NCBI GenBank assembly: GCA_963675135.1
Contig: OY776131.1
Location: forward strand, 25,101,881 to 25,165,880
Direction: 5' to 3'
DNA: 64,000 bases
DNA from: Galeopsis tetrahit
Lineage: Eukaryota; Streptophyta; Magnoliopsida; Lamiales; Lamiaceae
Position 1 is the stretch's first letter. Each line of letters begins with the position of its first letter. The translations under genes and the position numbers were made by a program. The notes beneath the pieces were generated by a model. That model was given only the letters and a program-made list of their open reading frames with translations, was not told the DNA's origin and searched no databases. Positions 44,619 to 55,099 of the stretch are shown here, piece by piece.

Positions 44619-47600
44619 TTAATATTCATCTTCTTCATCTTCTTCATCTTCGTCTTCATTTTCATTATTTGTCTCATCTTCCTCTTCCTCCTCATCTTCT
44701 TCATCCTCATCTTCTTCATCCTCCCTCTCGTCATGTTCATCCTCCTCCTCATGTCCACTATCATTTTAAATAACAATCAATTGTGGATTTGCAGCCGTTA
44801 AGTCTACCGAAAGATTAAAATCTCCCGCAAACACTTCAGTTTGATTCTCTATTTGTTCCATTTGAAACGGAGGTTCATCTTCATCGTTGTTTTCCTTTTG
44901 GGGGACCTCCACCATTGACCTTGCCTTCACTTTGCAAACAGCGTGCCATTCTCTATTACGTTTTCCAGCTCCTGGATACGTGCAGTAGTAGACTTGAGAT
45001 ACCTGAGAGGCAAATACAAACGGATCATCCCCGCTATACTTCCTTTTCGAATTAACATCCACAAACTTGTACTCCGGATGAATTTTGGTTCCTAAAGGGG
45101 ATGTGTCAAACCAATGGCACTTGAACAACATTACGGTTTTCATTGGATATCCTGGATATTCAACTTCAACGACTTCGTGCAACACCCCAAAGTAATCACT
45201 TGCATCTGCATTGTAATTCGCACTGCTAACACAAACACCACTATTGTTAGTCGTTTTTGTTGATGCAAACTCTGATGTATGAAACTTGTAGCCTTTCACA
45301 ATATAGCCGTTGTAAGTCCTCACACGCCGTAGTGGTCCTTTGCTGAGATCCTGTAAGAACCGGCTCTGAAAATCGTGCGATTGTCCCTATACAGTTAAAA
45401 TTAACATTAATCAAAACAATTATTTGTTCACGTAAAATTCAATTAATGATACTCACATAACGTTGGAACCATCGGGCAAATTGACGTTGAAGACTAGTAT
45501 CTATGTCTCTATCTGAGATGTTTTGATCTACATGTCGTAGTTCTTGTGTATACATCCTAATAATTCACAACACAATTAGATGATAAATGACGTACGTTTG
45601 TGCTATTTAATTAGATGATAAATATATGAAATACTTACTCAATGTAAGGCTGAACTTCATCACAATTCAATAACACGTACGTTTGTGCTATTTCAGCCTC
45701 TGTGTTTGTTGACCAATATCGTTCAGTGGCTTTTCCTATAGGTCGCCCCTTAGACTTGAATACAGAGAGCATGCCATCGACTTCTTGTTGCGTACCTCTA
45801 CCATCGAAGTTACGTGGTTCATTCCTGATCCTCGTGTTGACATGGTCTTCAAAATAATATGAACAAAACATGCCAACCTCTTCATTCAAATATGCATTAA
45901 CAATCGATGCTTCGACGTTTGCCTTTTGTTTAGCATTGCGCTTCAAGTTGTGGAGATACCTAAAATTATAATAGTTAACAAATTAAAATAAGGCTTCTTA
46001 TACTAAAAACTAATTAAATGAGAAAAATAGAATTGTTCACCTCTCAAATGGGTACATCCACCTGTACTGCACTGGACCACCAATCCTAGCTTCATACGCT
46101 AAGTGAACAGGTAAGCGTTCTATCGAGTCAAAGAAGCTAGGTGGGAAAAGACGTTCCAACTTACACAAAATAACTGGAATGTCTCGTTCCAAACGATTCA
46201 TATCATCAACCTTGATTGTTGTAGACGTTAAATCTCTAAAAAAGAGACTTAATTCAGTGATAGCCCTCCACACATTCAGAGGAAGAAATTCTCGAAACTC
46301 AATAGATGTTAAAATAAATGTATAAAATACCATTTCGAAGGGGCGGTTGATTGTTTGTGACTGTTCTATTCTTCGTGAAGTCCACTTTATTCCTTCGAAA
46401 TGGATGATCTCGAGGTAAAAACCTTCGGTGATTATCGAACCATGAAACTTTTCTACTCATCGGGAGACTGAAAGCTTCAGAATGTTCCATACAATACGGA
46501 CAAGCTTGCTTTCCGGCTGTACTCCACCCGGACAACATAGCATATGCAGGAAAGTCGTTAATGGTCCACAATAAAGCAGCACGCATCGTGAAGTTCTGTT
46601 TCCTAGAAACATCATACGTTTGGACTCCGTTATCCCATAGGAAGATCAAGTCTTTAATAAGAGGCTGGAGATAAACATCAAGTTTATGCTTTGGATTCGA
46701 CGGACCAGGCACCAATACAGTCAGAAACATTGTTTGAGGTTTCATGCACATCCATGGAGGTAGATTATACGGAGTCAGTATCACCGGCCACAAAGAATAC
46801 TTCTTTCCATAACTCCCAAACGGTGCAAAACCATCAGTACTCAAGCCTAATCTCACATTCCTCGGTTCACAAGCAAATCCTGGAAACACGTTATCAAGGT
46901 GTTTCCAGGCTTCAGAGTCGGACGGATGTCTCATATCCCCAGCCTCAGTATCTTCAGAATTTCTTGCATGCCACGTCATGTGTTGAGCTGTAGCACTAGA
47001 TTGAAACAATCTCATTAAACGAGGAATGATAGGAAGATAATACATCCTCTTATGTGACACTTTCTTTTTTGTCTTGCTCGATTGACCACCTGGTCCCTTC
47101 CGTCGTGGCTCTTTGTACCGGGGATGGCCACACATTCTACACATAAGAAGATCACTATCGTCATCACCCCAGTATAACATGCAACCATTCACACAACAAT
47201 CAATCTTCTCAACCAGCAAACCCATATTCTTCATCAGTTGTTTGCTCTGATGAAACGTCGTAGGTACTTTATTATCGACAGGACAAATCTCACTGCATAA
47301 TTGTGTCATTTGCTCATATGCTCTGTTAGATAGCTTGTTCTCCGTCTTGATAGCCATAAGTCGAGCATTAAATGACAACTGAGAATGAGAATCACACCCT
47401 GGATACAAATCTTGATCGACTAATTTGAGCATCTCATAAAACTGAAATGCTTCATCCGTTGGTTCCTCCTCTATATTTGACATACCGGCTTCCATCACCA
47501 TTTTTTGATACATATCGGGTTCTTCTACTCCAAACTCTTGATCGTTACTGGTGCCGACATGCTCAACGTGTACTGGTTGTTCATAAATTGCAGTAGTGTA

Positions 47601-47901
47601 ATAGTACAAGACTTGATCAAAATTATGGCCACCGTTGTTCGCCATGACTTGTCCAATTATAGTAATTATCAACGAACCCATTCATAACAACGTGGCATAA
47701 GACTTCATCAATGCTTTTAAATGATCTATTCTGACATTTCTTAGCATTACACGGACACCTAATACAATCCCCAGACATGTAATGTGGGTGTAGCTTTGCA
47801 AATTCAACAAATGACACGAGTTTATCATAAAATTCACCATTCACATTTCCTAAAACGAGCCTAGGAGTACAATACATCCACCGACGATCCGGCAATTCCA
47901 T
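44619..47901 (-). pseudogene. TNP2-type CACTA transposase, internally deleted and frameshifted
   Basis: Minus-strand order: a transposase-associated domain (RRWMYCTPRL..DCIRCPC..HGE, 47901-about 47640); a one-base frame change; a Transposase_21 N-terminal part with CX2C motif (LLMCRMCGHPRYK) and 'LSTDGFAPFGSYGKKYSLWP', 'NDFPAYAMLSGWSTAGKQACP' (to about 46340); a jump into DUF4218 (FRDLTSTTIKVDDMNRLE, GGPVQYRWMYPFER; exons to 46041 and 45959-45639); a small exon 45556-45457; and DUF4216 (GVLHEVVEVEYPGYPMKTVM, 45386-44766). Some 200-300 residues between FTKNRT and DUF4218 are missing, including the 'HNLDVMHIEKN' region known in the family. A TAA at 44766-44768 precedes 48 more in-frame, mostly acidic codons (to 44619). 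Not a functional transposase. Confidence 0.9.
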
Positions 47902-48702
47902 CTGTTAAACAATTTGACCAAATTAAAATTACACACTAAAAATTAAACACTAAAAGTAAAAACTATATACATTTCATAAAAATTAAACACTAAAAGTTAT
48001 AAAACTATATACATTTCATAAAAATTAATTGCAGTAAAACTATGTACACTTAATAGAAAAACATACCTTAAATTTTCGCTCCACTCCAAATTTTTCCCTT
48101 AATTTTTTGCTCCACTCCAAATTTTTCGCGTATTTTGAGGTTCTGGAATATTTTTCAACACTGCATGCCGACGGAAATGTCATTCCGTCGGTATATCACG
48201 CGCCTAAATTCCGTCGGTAATGTCGATGCCGACGGATAATTTCAGTCGGTAACACCGATTTCAAACGTATGTCAAATCAGTCAGATTCCGTTGACCAAAT
48301 TTCAGTCGGTATTTACATTGCCGACGGAAATTATCCGTCGGCATTGAACATCTCTATACCGACGGAATCACTTTCCGTCGGTAAAAGACGCGTATAAAAA
48401 AAAAAAAAATTAATATACGCATTCTTAACACATAAAACACACATAAAACATAACTAAAATTAATATACGCATTCTTAACACATAAAACACACATAAAACA
48501 TAACTAAAATTAATATACACATTCTTAACACATAAAACACACATAACTAAAATTAAACAACTAATACTTAAACATAAAAGTAAATAGTTCAACAATAATG
48601 CAGATAAAAATAAATAGTTCTACGAGACATAAAAGTAAATAGTTCTACGAGACATAAAAATAAAATTGTTCAACAGAAAAAAAAAAAGTTGTTCAAAGTC
48701 AC
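47902..48702. promoter_or_regulatory. TNP2 upstream region with internal subterminal-type motifs
   Basis: Six to eight TCCGTCGG/CCGACGGA motifs cluster at 48165-48385, upstream of the TNP2 start and downstream of the TNPA-like gene. Next to them 'taatatacgcattcttaaca' + 'cataaaacacacataaaaca' is repeated three times (48408-48550). Confidence 0.6.
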
Positions 48703-50158
48703 TCAATCACCAAAGATGAACATATCAAGGCCATCGTCACCATCGTCGCCACCGAAGTGCTGACCCATGATGTCGTCATCACGCATGGTCGGGACATAGG
48801 CTGAGGGGGCTGGCACGTTCACGTTGGCCGTCGGTGGAGGAGCTTGCATGGTTCTCTGATAAACCTCCTCAATCTTCTCGTCCGACCACCCGAACTCTCG
48901 ACCCATATTCATATGCATCACATGGATGTAATGGTTGAATTGTGCCATCACATCAGGAGTTGAGGTGGAAGATACGGAACCCTGCGATGCCGTCTGGGAC
49001 GGACCAGCGGACCTGACATCACTGCTCATACGACCAAGGCCCAGAACTCGTCCGCGGGTGGTGGGGGAAACTTCCAAATAAGTCTGGTCCACCTCCTCGA
49101 CTGTAACAATTTTATTACTTACGTGGAGGTTAGTTGTGCGCCCGTATGTGGATTGCTGTGTATTCTCGTTAAACGGATGAGCAATGCTCAACCGGTCCAA
49201 GTGAGTGGGTACACGCCCCGTCTCCCGTTCCTAATAATTAAATTTATGTATTATATATACTAAATAATTAAATTTATTGAAATTAATTAAAAAATTAATA
49301 AACACTTACAATGGCAAGCGACCGCTCAAGGATGGACCGGGCTCCACACCGATGCCTGGACATCCCACCCCCAACATCGGATCTCCGGTTGGCCTTAGCA
49401 ATCTCACACTTCCTGATGTACTCAGGATCCAGCCACTCCCTCGTCAATGAATCCCACAACACAACATCATTAGCATCCTTCCCCAAGCTCTGCGTCGTCC
49501 CATCGCTCCGCCATGCCATTCTCCATTCATACATTAAATCCTTATACCGCTCCTGCGCCGATTTACTGAAATACTTGAACATAGCCTCGTCCGAGTAGAT
49601 ATCCCGATCCCAAGTGGCATGTTTCTGCACATATAATAAATTGTTTATTATTGAACAAATTAACAAACATTAATTAAATAATTAAGTAATTAATTACTAC
49701 CTGAAATTCCTCGATGTACGCCCACTTTTTTTGTCTTGGGACCTTCTTCCAGGTAATTGCACTCGCAGAGATCGGTAAAGAGGAAAAAGCAATTGTGCAT
49801 GCCCTGGAGACCTCGTTACCAGGTAACAATCTGTGACATTAATTAACAAACAAAACACATTATAAATTAAAACGAATGCGAAATTAATTATTAAACAATA
49901 AAAGTATTTAATTACTTACACTCCTCTATCGACCCAAACGGGCTCCCGGCCATCCCGAGCAGGAACAGCAGGATGCTCCCGGGCAGACGACTGAGACGAC
50001 GGCGGAGGCGACGGGTGTGGAATGGGTGGCGGAGGCGACGACAATGGTGCCCGACGCGGTATAGGCGGCGCCTCGGGTCTAAGTGTGGCTCGGCTCTTCC
50101 TCATCCGACTACGTGACCCGGAGGCCCCGTGAGATCCCGAGCCACCAGCTTCACTCAT
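48703..50158 (-). CDS. TNPA-like protein of the CACTA element (Plant transposase Ptta/En/Spm type)
   Basis: Accessory, presumably DNA-binding protein that in En/Spm recognises subterminal repeats. Four exons with GT..AG borders on the minus strand: 50158-49920, 49830-49701, 49624-49310 and 49230-48703, giving exactly 404 codons (403 aa plus stop). The N-terminus is Ser/Pro/Arg-rich (PPPPIPHPSPPPS). The middle holds the conserved segment 'ITWKKVPRQKKWAYIEEFQ', 'FSKSAQERYKDLMYEWRMAW' and 'WDSLTREWLDPEYIRKCEIA'. The C-terminus has a Ser/Thr linker, 'EFGWSDEKIEEVYQR' and an acidic Gly-rich end (GGDDGDDGLDMFIFGD). No stop or frame break. Likely the only intact gene of the element. Confidence 0.8.
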
Positions 50159-51174
50159 CTATTTAATTTAAACATTCAAATTAATAAATATATATATATA
50201 ATACTAATTAATTAATAATAAATTTCTTAATTTAATAAAAAACAATAATCTAATAAATTAAAATTTAATCCCTAAATAATAACCTATTTTAATCAATAAT
50301 AATCTATTTTAATCAATAATAACCTATTTTAATAAATAATTTTCTATTCAATCAACAATACCTAATTTAATCAATAATAACATATTTTAATAAATAATTT
50401 CCTATTTTATTCAACAATAACTCATTTAATCAATAATTTCCTATTTTAATTAACAATTTTCTATTTTAATTAACAATCTATAACCTAATAAATTTAGTAA
50501 TAATTTTCTAACTTTAAAATAACAATTTCCTAATATAATTAACAAAGCCCCTAATTTAATCAATAATTTCATAATTAGTAAATCAACAATATTAATCTAG
50601 CTAATTATAACGTACAATATCATAATTTAATTATGTAATTAACTCCACTCCAACGTATATGCAAATTAAACAATAATATCCACTATATATATAACATCAA
50701 TTATGCAAAACATGCAATATCGATCTTAACAAATCACATCAATTTATTATAAATAACTATATACATCAACTATATATAGGCAATTATCCACGTACAATAT
50801 CAACTAATTAATTAGATATATCAACTATATACATGCAAACTAATTAACTATATACATCAACTACAAACAATTTCATATTAATCTATATAACAAATTAAAT
50901 CAACACATGCAATTTAATTCATAATTATAGGCATTACAATATAACTTAAAAATTAATTATTAACAAATTAAGAAAGCGTACCATATGGATTTTTTAATCG
51001 AAAGATCACCTCGCCAGAGCCTCTTCGCGATGTCGACGAACACGAACGAAAGAGGAAATTTTTTTCTTTCTTTCGAAAGAGTAATCTGTATGCAGATTAT
51101 ATACAAAAAAAATTGCCTTTAATGACCACATTAAATTTTGGGAGTCGGTCAAGAGGCGGTTAGTTAAGGCGGGT
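50159..51174. other. CACTA 5' AT-rich region
   Basis: Repeats of 'caataata(a/t)c(t/c)tatttt(a)a(t)' (50225-50480), then featureless AT-rich DNA. Likely promoter/UTR side of the TNPA-like gene. Confidence 0.5.
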
Positions 51175-51736
51175 CGGTTACCGACGGAATTTTCCGTCGG
51201 TAAGGGCGAATTTAAATTATTCTGCGCCCGTTTAAAATTATCACGTGAGGGGCCAATAATATGGCGCGCTTACCGACGGAAAATATCCGTCGGTAACCCT
51301 AATTTACAATACCGACTGAAATAATCCGTCGGCCAGTGACCCAAAAACGACACTGTGTAGAGAGTTATGTGTGTCCGTCGGCATTTCCGTCGGCATTCCG
51401 TCGGGAAAGCAGACGGAATTTGATTTCCGTCGGTAGCGTCTTTTCACTTTCTATTCCGTCGGCAATCCGTCGGCATAGCCGACGGAAAGGTAATCCGTCG
51501 GTATAATTCCGTCTGCAAAACTGCGCGTTTTTGTAGTGTACTCTTGCAAGAGCTGCTAGGTCCTTTTCTAGTTCGTGTTGGGTCGAGTCACCGTCTATTG
51601 TGGATGACCTTCCCCGTGTTGCTTGTTCATGCAATTAATAAATTGATGGTCTTTCCGTAAAAAAAAAAAAAAAAAAAAAAATTGGTGGATGAAAATTGAT
51701 ATAAATTACATTATACAAAACAAACAGAAATAATAT

Positions 51737-52226
51737 AGAGTCTACTAGTTGTGCCCACCGCCTACGTGGCATTATCACGTCAATAAATTTTTATTTATAT
51801 TTAATTTAAACTTAATCTAATATTAATATTTTATTTTATTTTTTTATCCATATCAATATTTTTTTTATATTTAATATTATATCTATCAAATTTACGCTTA
51901 ACTAATGTCATCAATCTTTTCTCAAATCTTTCCATGACCATTAATTTTTTATCAGAATCTCATATCAATATTTTATTTTATTCCGATCAAAATTATAAAA
52001 TATTTTTTTAGAGTCCACCAGTTGTGCCCACCAATTGTGCCCTGGCATTACCACGTCAATAAATTCTTATTTATATTTAATTCAAATTTAATCTAATATC
52101 AATATTTTATTTTTTTATCCATATCAATATTTTTTTTATATTTAATATTATCTCTATCAAATTATGCTAACTAATGCCATCAATCTTTTCTAAAATCTTT
52201 CCATCACCATTAATTTTTTCTCAAAA
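51737..52226. repeat. 273-bp tandem duplication
   Basis: Units start agagtctactagttgtgccc (51737) and agagtccaccagttgtgccc (52010) and stay alignable through 'ccattaattttttctcaaaa'. The second unit is shortened. Confidence 0.85.
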
Positions 52227-52342
52227 GACAAAGTGAGATAGCTCAAGTGGTTAGAGCACCACTACCTAGGCCTTAGGTCCTGGGTTCGAGTCATGGGAAG
52301 GGGAAAAAAAAGGGATGGGTATTTAACTTGTAATAAAAAAAA
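52227..52342 (+). mobile_element. tRNA-derived SINE, full length, 18-bp target duplication
   Basis: Perfect duplication attaattttttctcaaaa at 52209-52226 and 52343-52360. A box TAGCTCAAGTGGTTAGAGCA and B box GGTTCGAGTC (Pol III internal promoter) and an A-rich 3' end. The target lies inside the second 273-bp repeat unit, so the SINE arrived after that duplication. Confidence 0.95.
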
Positions 52343-52360
52343 ATTAATTTTTTCTCAAAA

Positions 52361-52934
52361 TCTTTTTTCCAAAAAAAAAAAAAAAAAAATCTCATTGCCA
52401 TAACAAAAATTAACTAAATGTCAACCAAGTAAAGAAATATAAAAATTCAGCAACATTAAAAAGAAACACAAATAATAAAAAAAACTCAGGAAACAATAAG
52501 ATATAAATTGATGGTAATGTGTAAGATGCTCCCAATCATGAAATAGTCGTATTAGCTTAAAAAAGCTTCGACTACAAACACTATTCTACTGCTTTGTGCT
52601 ATTGATTTAAGTTGATGAAATCGTAGAAGATGAAATCTACTAGGAGTCGTCAAAGCATGGTTATGTTGCTCAATAAAGTAATCAAACTATCATTTAATAA
52701 TTGACCACCCATGCTATATTTCGCAACTTTTTTTTTTTTTTTTTTACGTCAACTTGATTAACAAATAAATTGTTGGATAATTCATGTGTTTTTTGTCTCT
52801 ACAAGATTCATTGAGAGAGCACCAAGATTATACAAACCCCCAAAATTATGCAAACCCCAAAACCTAACATCTCTTCACATATTTTTAATGAATATGTCAA
52901 GTTGACATTCAAGAGCTATCATATCAAATTTTTT
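52361..52934. other. Spacer
   Basis: No gene. Long A and T runs (52371-52389, 52730-52745). Confidence 0.5.
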
Positions 52935-53199
52935 TGAACTTTAAATTTGTTTCAAAAGTTTGTTGCTTTTCCTAATTTTACCAATGATCTCCCTAAATTG
53001 CCCCTATTCTTTTGGAAATATATTAATTACGATTTTTTTTGGAAAGGTCAAGGAAATGGTGGAAAAGGAAGGTGGAAAAATAAAAGGAAAAAGAGAAGAA
53101 AGGGGGGAGAAAATAATGAGGGGTAAATTTGTCAAAAAAATATGTTCCTTAATTTTATACAAAATGAGAAATGCGACAAACTTTATGAAATGGAGGGAG
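52935..53199. mobile_element. Stowaway-type MITE (copy B, left end missing)
   Basis: Same interior as 11691-11985 (about 95% by eye), ending GGAGGGAG + TA. The first about 35 bp are missing. Confidence 0.8.
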
Positions 53200-53263
53200 T
53201 ATAATACAAATTCTCCAATTCATAACTCATTCTTAATTGAAGTAGACAGTACATTAGCAATTA

Positions 53264-53587
53264 CTCCCTCCATTTTTTATTAAGTGTCACTTTGACTTTT
53301 TAATTAATTTTAAAATAAGTGTCATTCTAGAGTTTTTTCTTTAATTTTGACTATTTTACCCTTATTCATTTACCATAAATATTTTTCATAATTAAATTCC
53401 ACAAAAAATGTTTATACCAAAATTAATTTGATTTATTAATACTAGCTACATTCTTGACCACATTCTTTATCAAACAAAATTTCTATATTAAAATTAGTAT
53501 AATTAATGAAGGGTAATATAGACCATAATTTATAATCTTAATTTGTTGAAAAAAGCTAAAACGACACTTATTCAAAAATAGAGGGAG
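53264..53587. mobile_element. Stowaway-type MITE
   Basis: CTCCCTCCATTTTTTATTAA...TTCAAAAATAGAGGGAG flanked by TA (53262-53263, 53588-53589). Confidence 0.85.
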
Positions 53588-53925
53588 TATTATATAAACC
53601 CTAAAAATTATAGACCCAAATAAATTATAGACCCAAATAAATTTATTCATATATTAAACATAATAACCAAAACTAATAATAAATATAAATAAATATATTT
53701 AACGAAATATAAATTAAATTTAAAGATCTACTCACCTAATTAATTTAGAAAAAAAAAGAGTATATAGCATTTTAAATTTATAATGGGCTAGCCTATTTGG
53801 ACCGACCTTTAAAATTATCATTGTGGGGAAGGGGGATGCAATCAGCATTTTCCACTCTTATTTTAATAAAAAAGAAATTGCTTTAAATATTAAAAATAAA
53901 AATTAATATAGCGTACAGCTGTACT

Positions 53926-54060
53926 CGTGACTGCGTCAATTTTAAAAAAGGAAAAGAAGAATTAAAAACACAAGTTGTGAGTGCGTCAATTTTAAAAAAA
54001 AGAAAAGAAGAATTTGAAAAAACACAAGTCGTGAGTGCGTCAATTTTAAAAAAGGAAAAT
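53926..54060. repeat. About 52-bp tandem repeat, 2.6 copies
   Basis: 'cgtga(c/g)tgcgtcaatttta' starts at 53926, 53976 and 54030, each followed by a purine-rich run. Confidence 0.75.
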
Positions 54061-55099
54061 AACACTTGGTAGTTACGAAAAGTTGATACTCCATTATTAA
54101 ATGAATTTAAATTTGGGGTACCCCAATAATTGCGCAATTTTTTTACATTTGAATATAATCAATTCAATCAGATTTAAATTATAGGGTTTTCAATTCTAAA
54201 ATTATTTAAATAAGGACATAAAGTATATGTGAAATATTAATTCATATAGATACAGCCTGTCAAACACATGATATATAGCCATCCAGCTCGATCGATAATC
54301 TGTTCTGCTTTGTGTATTCGAGAATTGTACGTGAGTATATCTGTTCTGCTTTGTGTTGCTTTGAGTTCAGGTATGTTCCAGTTTAATTACTTATTAACGT
54401 AATTAATGTTGTTAATTGATCGCATATATGTTAATTACCTTCCATTAGTACATCAATATTTATCTTCCTCATTTTGACTCACTATCTATCATCAATCAGT
54501 GTTTCTCTTCTAAAAGTTTAATCTCGACCGATTAAGAGGATGTTTGTTTTCGGATGAGAAATTCGAATTAAAAATTTTAAAATTTCATCCATATCAAGAT
54601 TTCAAAATTTTATTCTACAAATACTTATAACCTTTACAAAACTAAAGTAAGAATTCAAATTAATATAAAAAATATAAATAAAATCTATAAAAGAAAAATC
54701 GAACTAGAACAAAATGGGAGACGTAACATCCCACGCCAAGTCAGATGAATCCCAAAACAAAGTGGCCCAATTAAAGATTTGTTTCAAGTATATTACTTAA
54801 TGCCATATCAAAACTTATTATTTTTTTCATGATATTGTATACCTCTCCGTCATTTTCTGGGTCAAATTCAAAATTATATATTGGATCAACAATTAATTAA
54901 ATTAGATTTAATATATATTTAACGAGAATAAAAATCATCTAATGAGAGCCAACTTAAATTGAATATGTTCATATTTCCTTTCAATTTTATTAATACTATC
55001 ATTGTTGGAGAAGATTTTGAATCGGGTTTACACTTTAATCCCTCGAAAATGTGAGAATTTTGCAAAGAATCCCTGAAAATGTGTTCACCCAGACTGGAC
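54061..55099. other. AT-rich spacer
   Basis: No gene. 'tctgttctgctttgtg' is repeated at 54299 and 54339. A MITE-like segment (about 54540-54760) has 'ggatgtttgttttcgg' at one end and 'cccaaaacaaagtgg' at the other. Confidence 0.45.

Larger units (their letters stand above)
42864..51538 (-). mobile_element. CACTA (En/Spm-type) transposon, 8,675 bp, genes on the minus strand
   Basis: Termini CACTACAAAAAAAGGC and ..GCGCGTTTTTGTAGTG with the 3-bp duplication TAC (42861-42863, 51539-51541). Subterminal clusters of TCCGTCGGTA/TACCGACGGA and variants lie at 42885-43200, 44190-44440 and 51175-51525, with a further cluster at 48165-48385. It encodes a TNPA-like gene (48703-50158) and a defective TNP2 gene (44619-47901). 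Confidence 0.96.
42301..51692 (+). mobile_element. 5'-truncated L1 insertion (about 690 bp) split by the 8.7-kb CACTA
   Basis: Target duplication aaattggtggatga lies at 42301-42314 and 51679-51692, the right copy immediately after a poly-A tail (about 51659-51680). The LINE body is 42315-42863 plus 51539-51658. It encodes RNase H-like sequence: 'GFIKINIDTNGMG', 'EEGKALGVYEALTWIKNLGF', 'IEIEVDSHACME', then 'VVVRWVNRKA' up to the CACTA. After it, 'LARAARSFSSSCWVESPS' ends at a stop. The reading 'CLAHT|LARAARS' is split exactly at the CACTA site. Confidence 0.93.

Noticed and set aside
44640..44760. Simple (CTT/CAT)n microsatellite
   Set aside because: It is better explained as the acidic C-terminal coding region of TNP2 on the minus strand.
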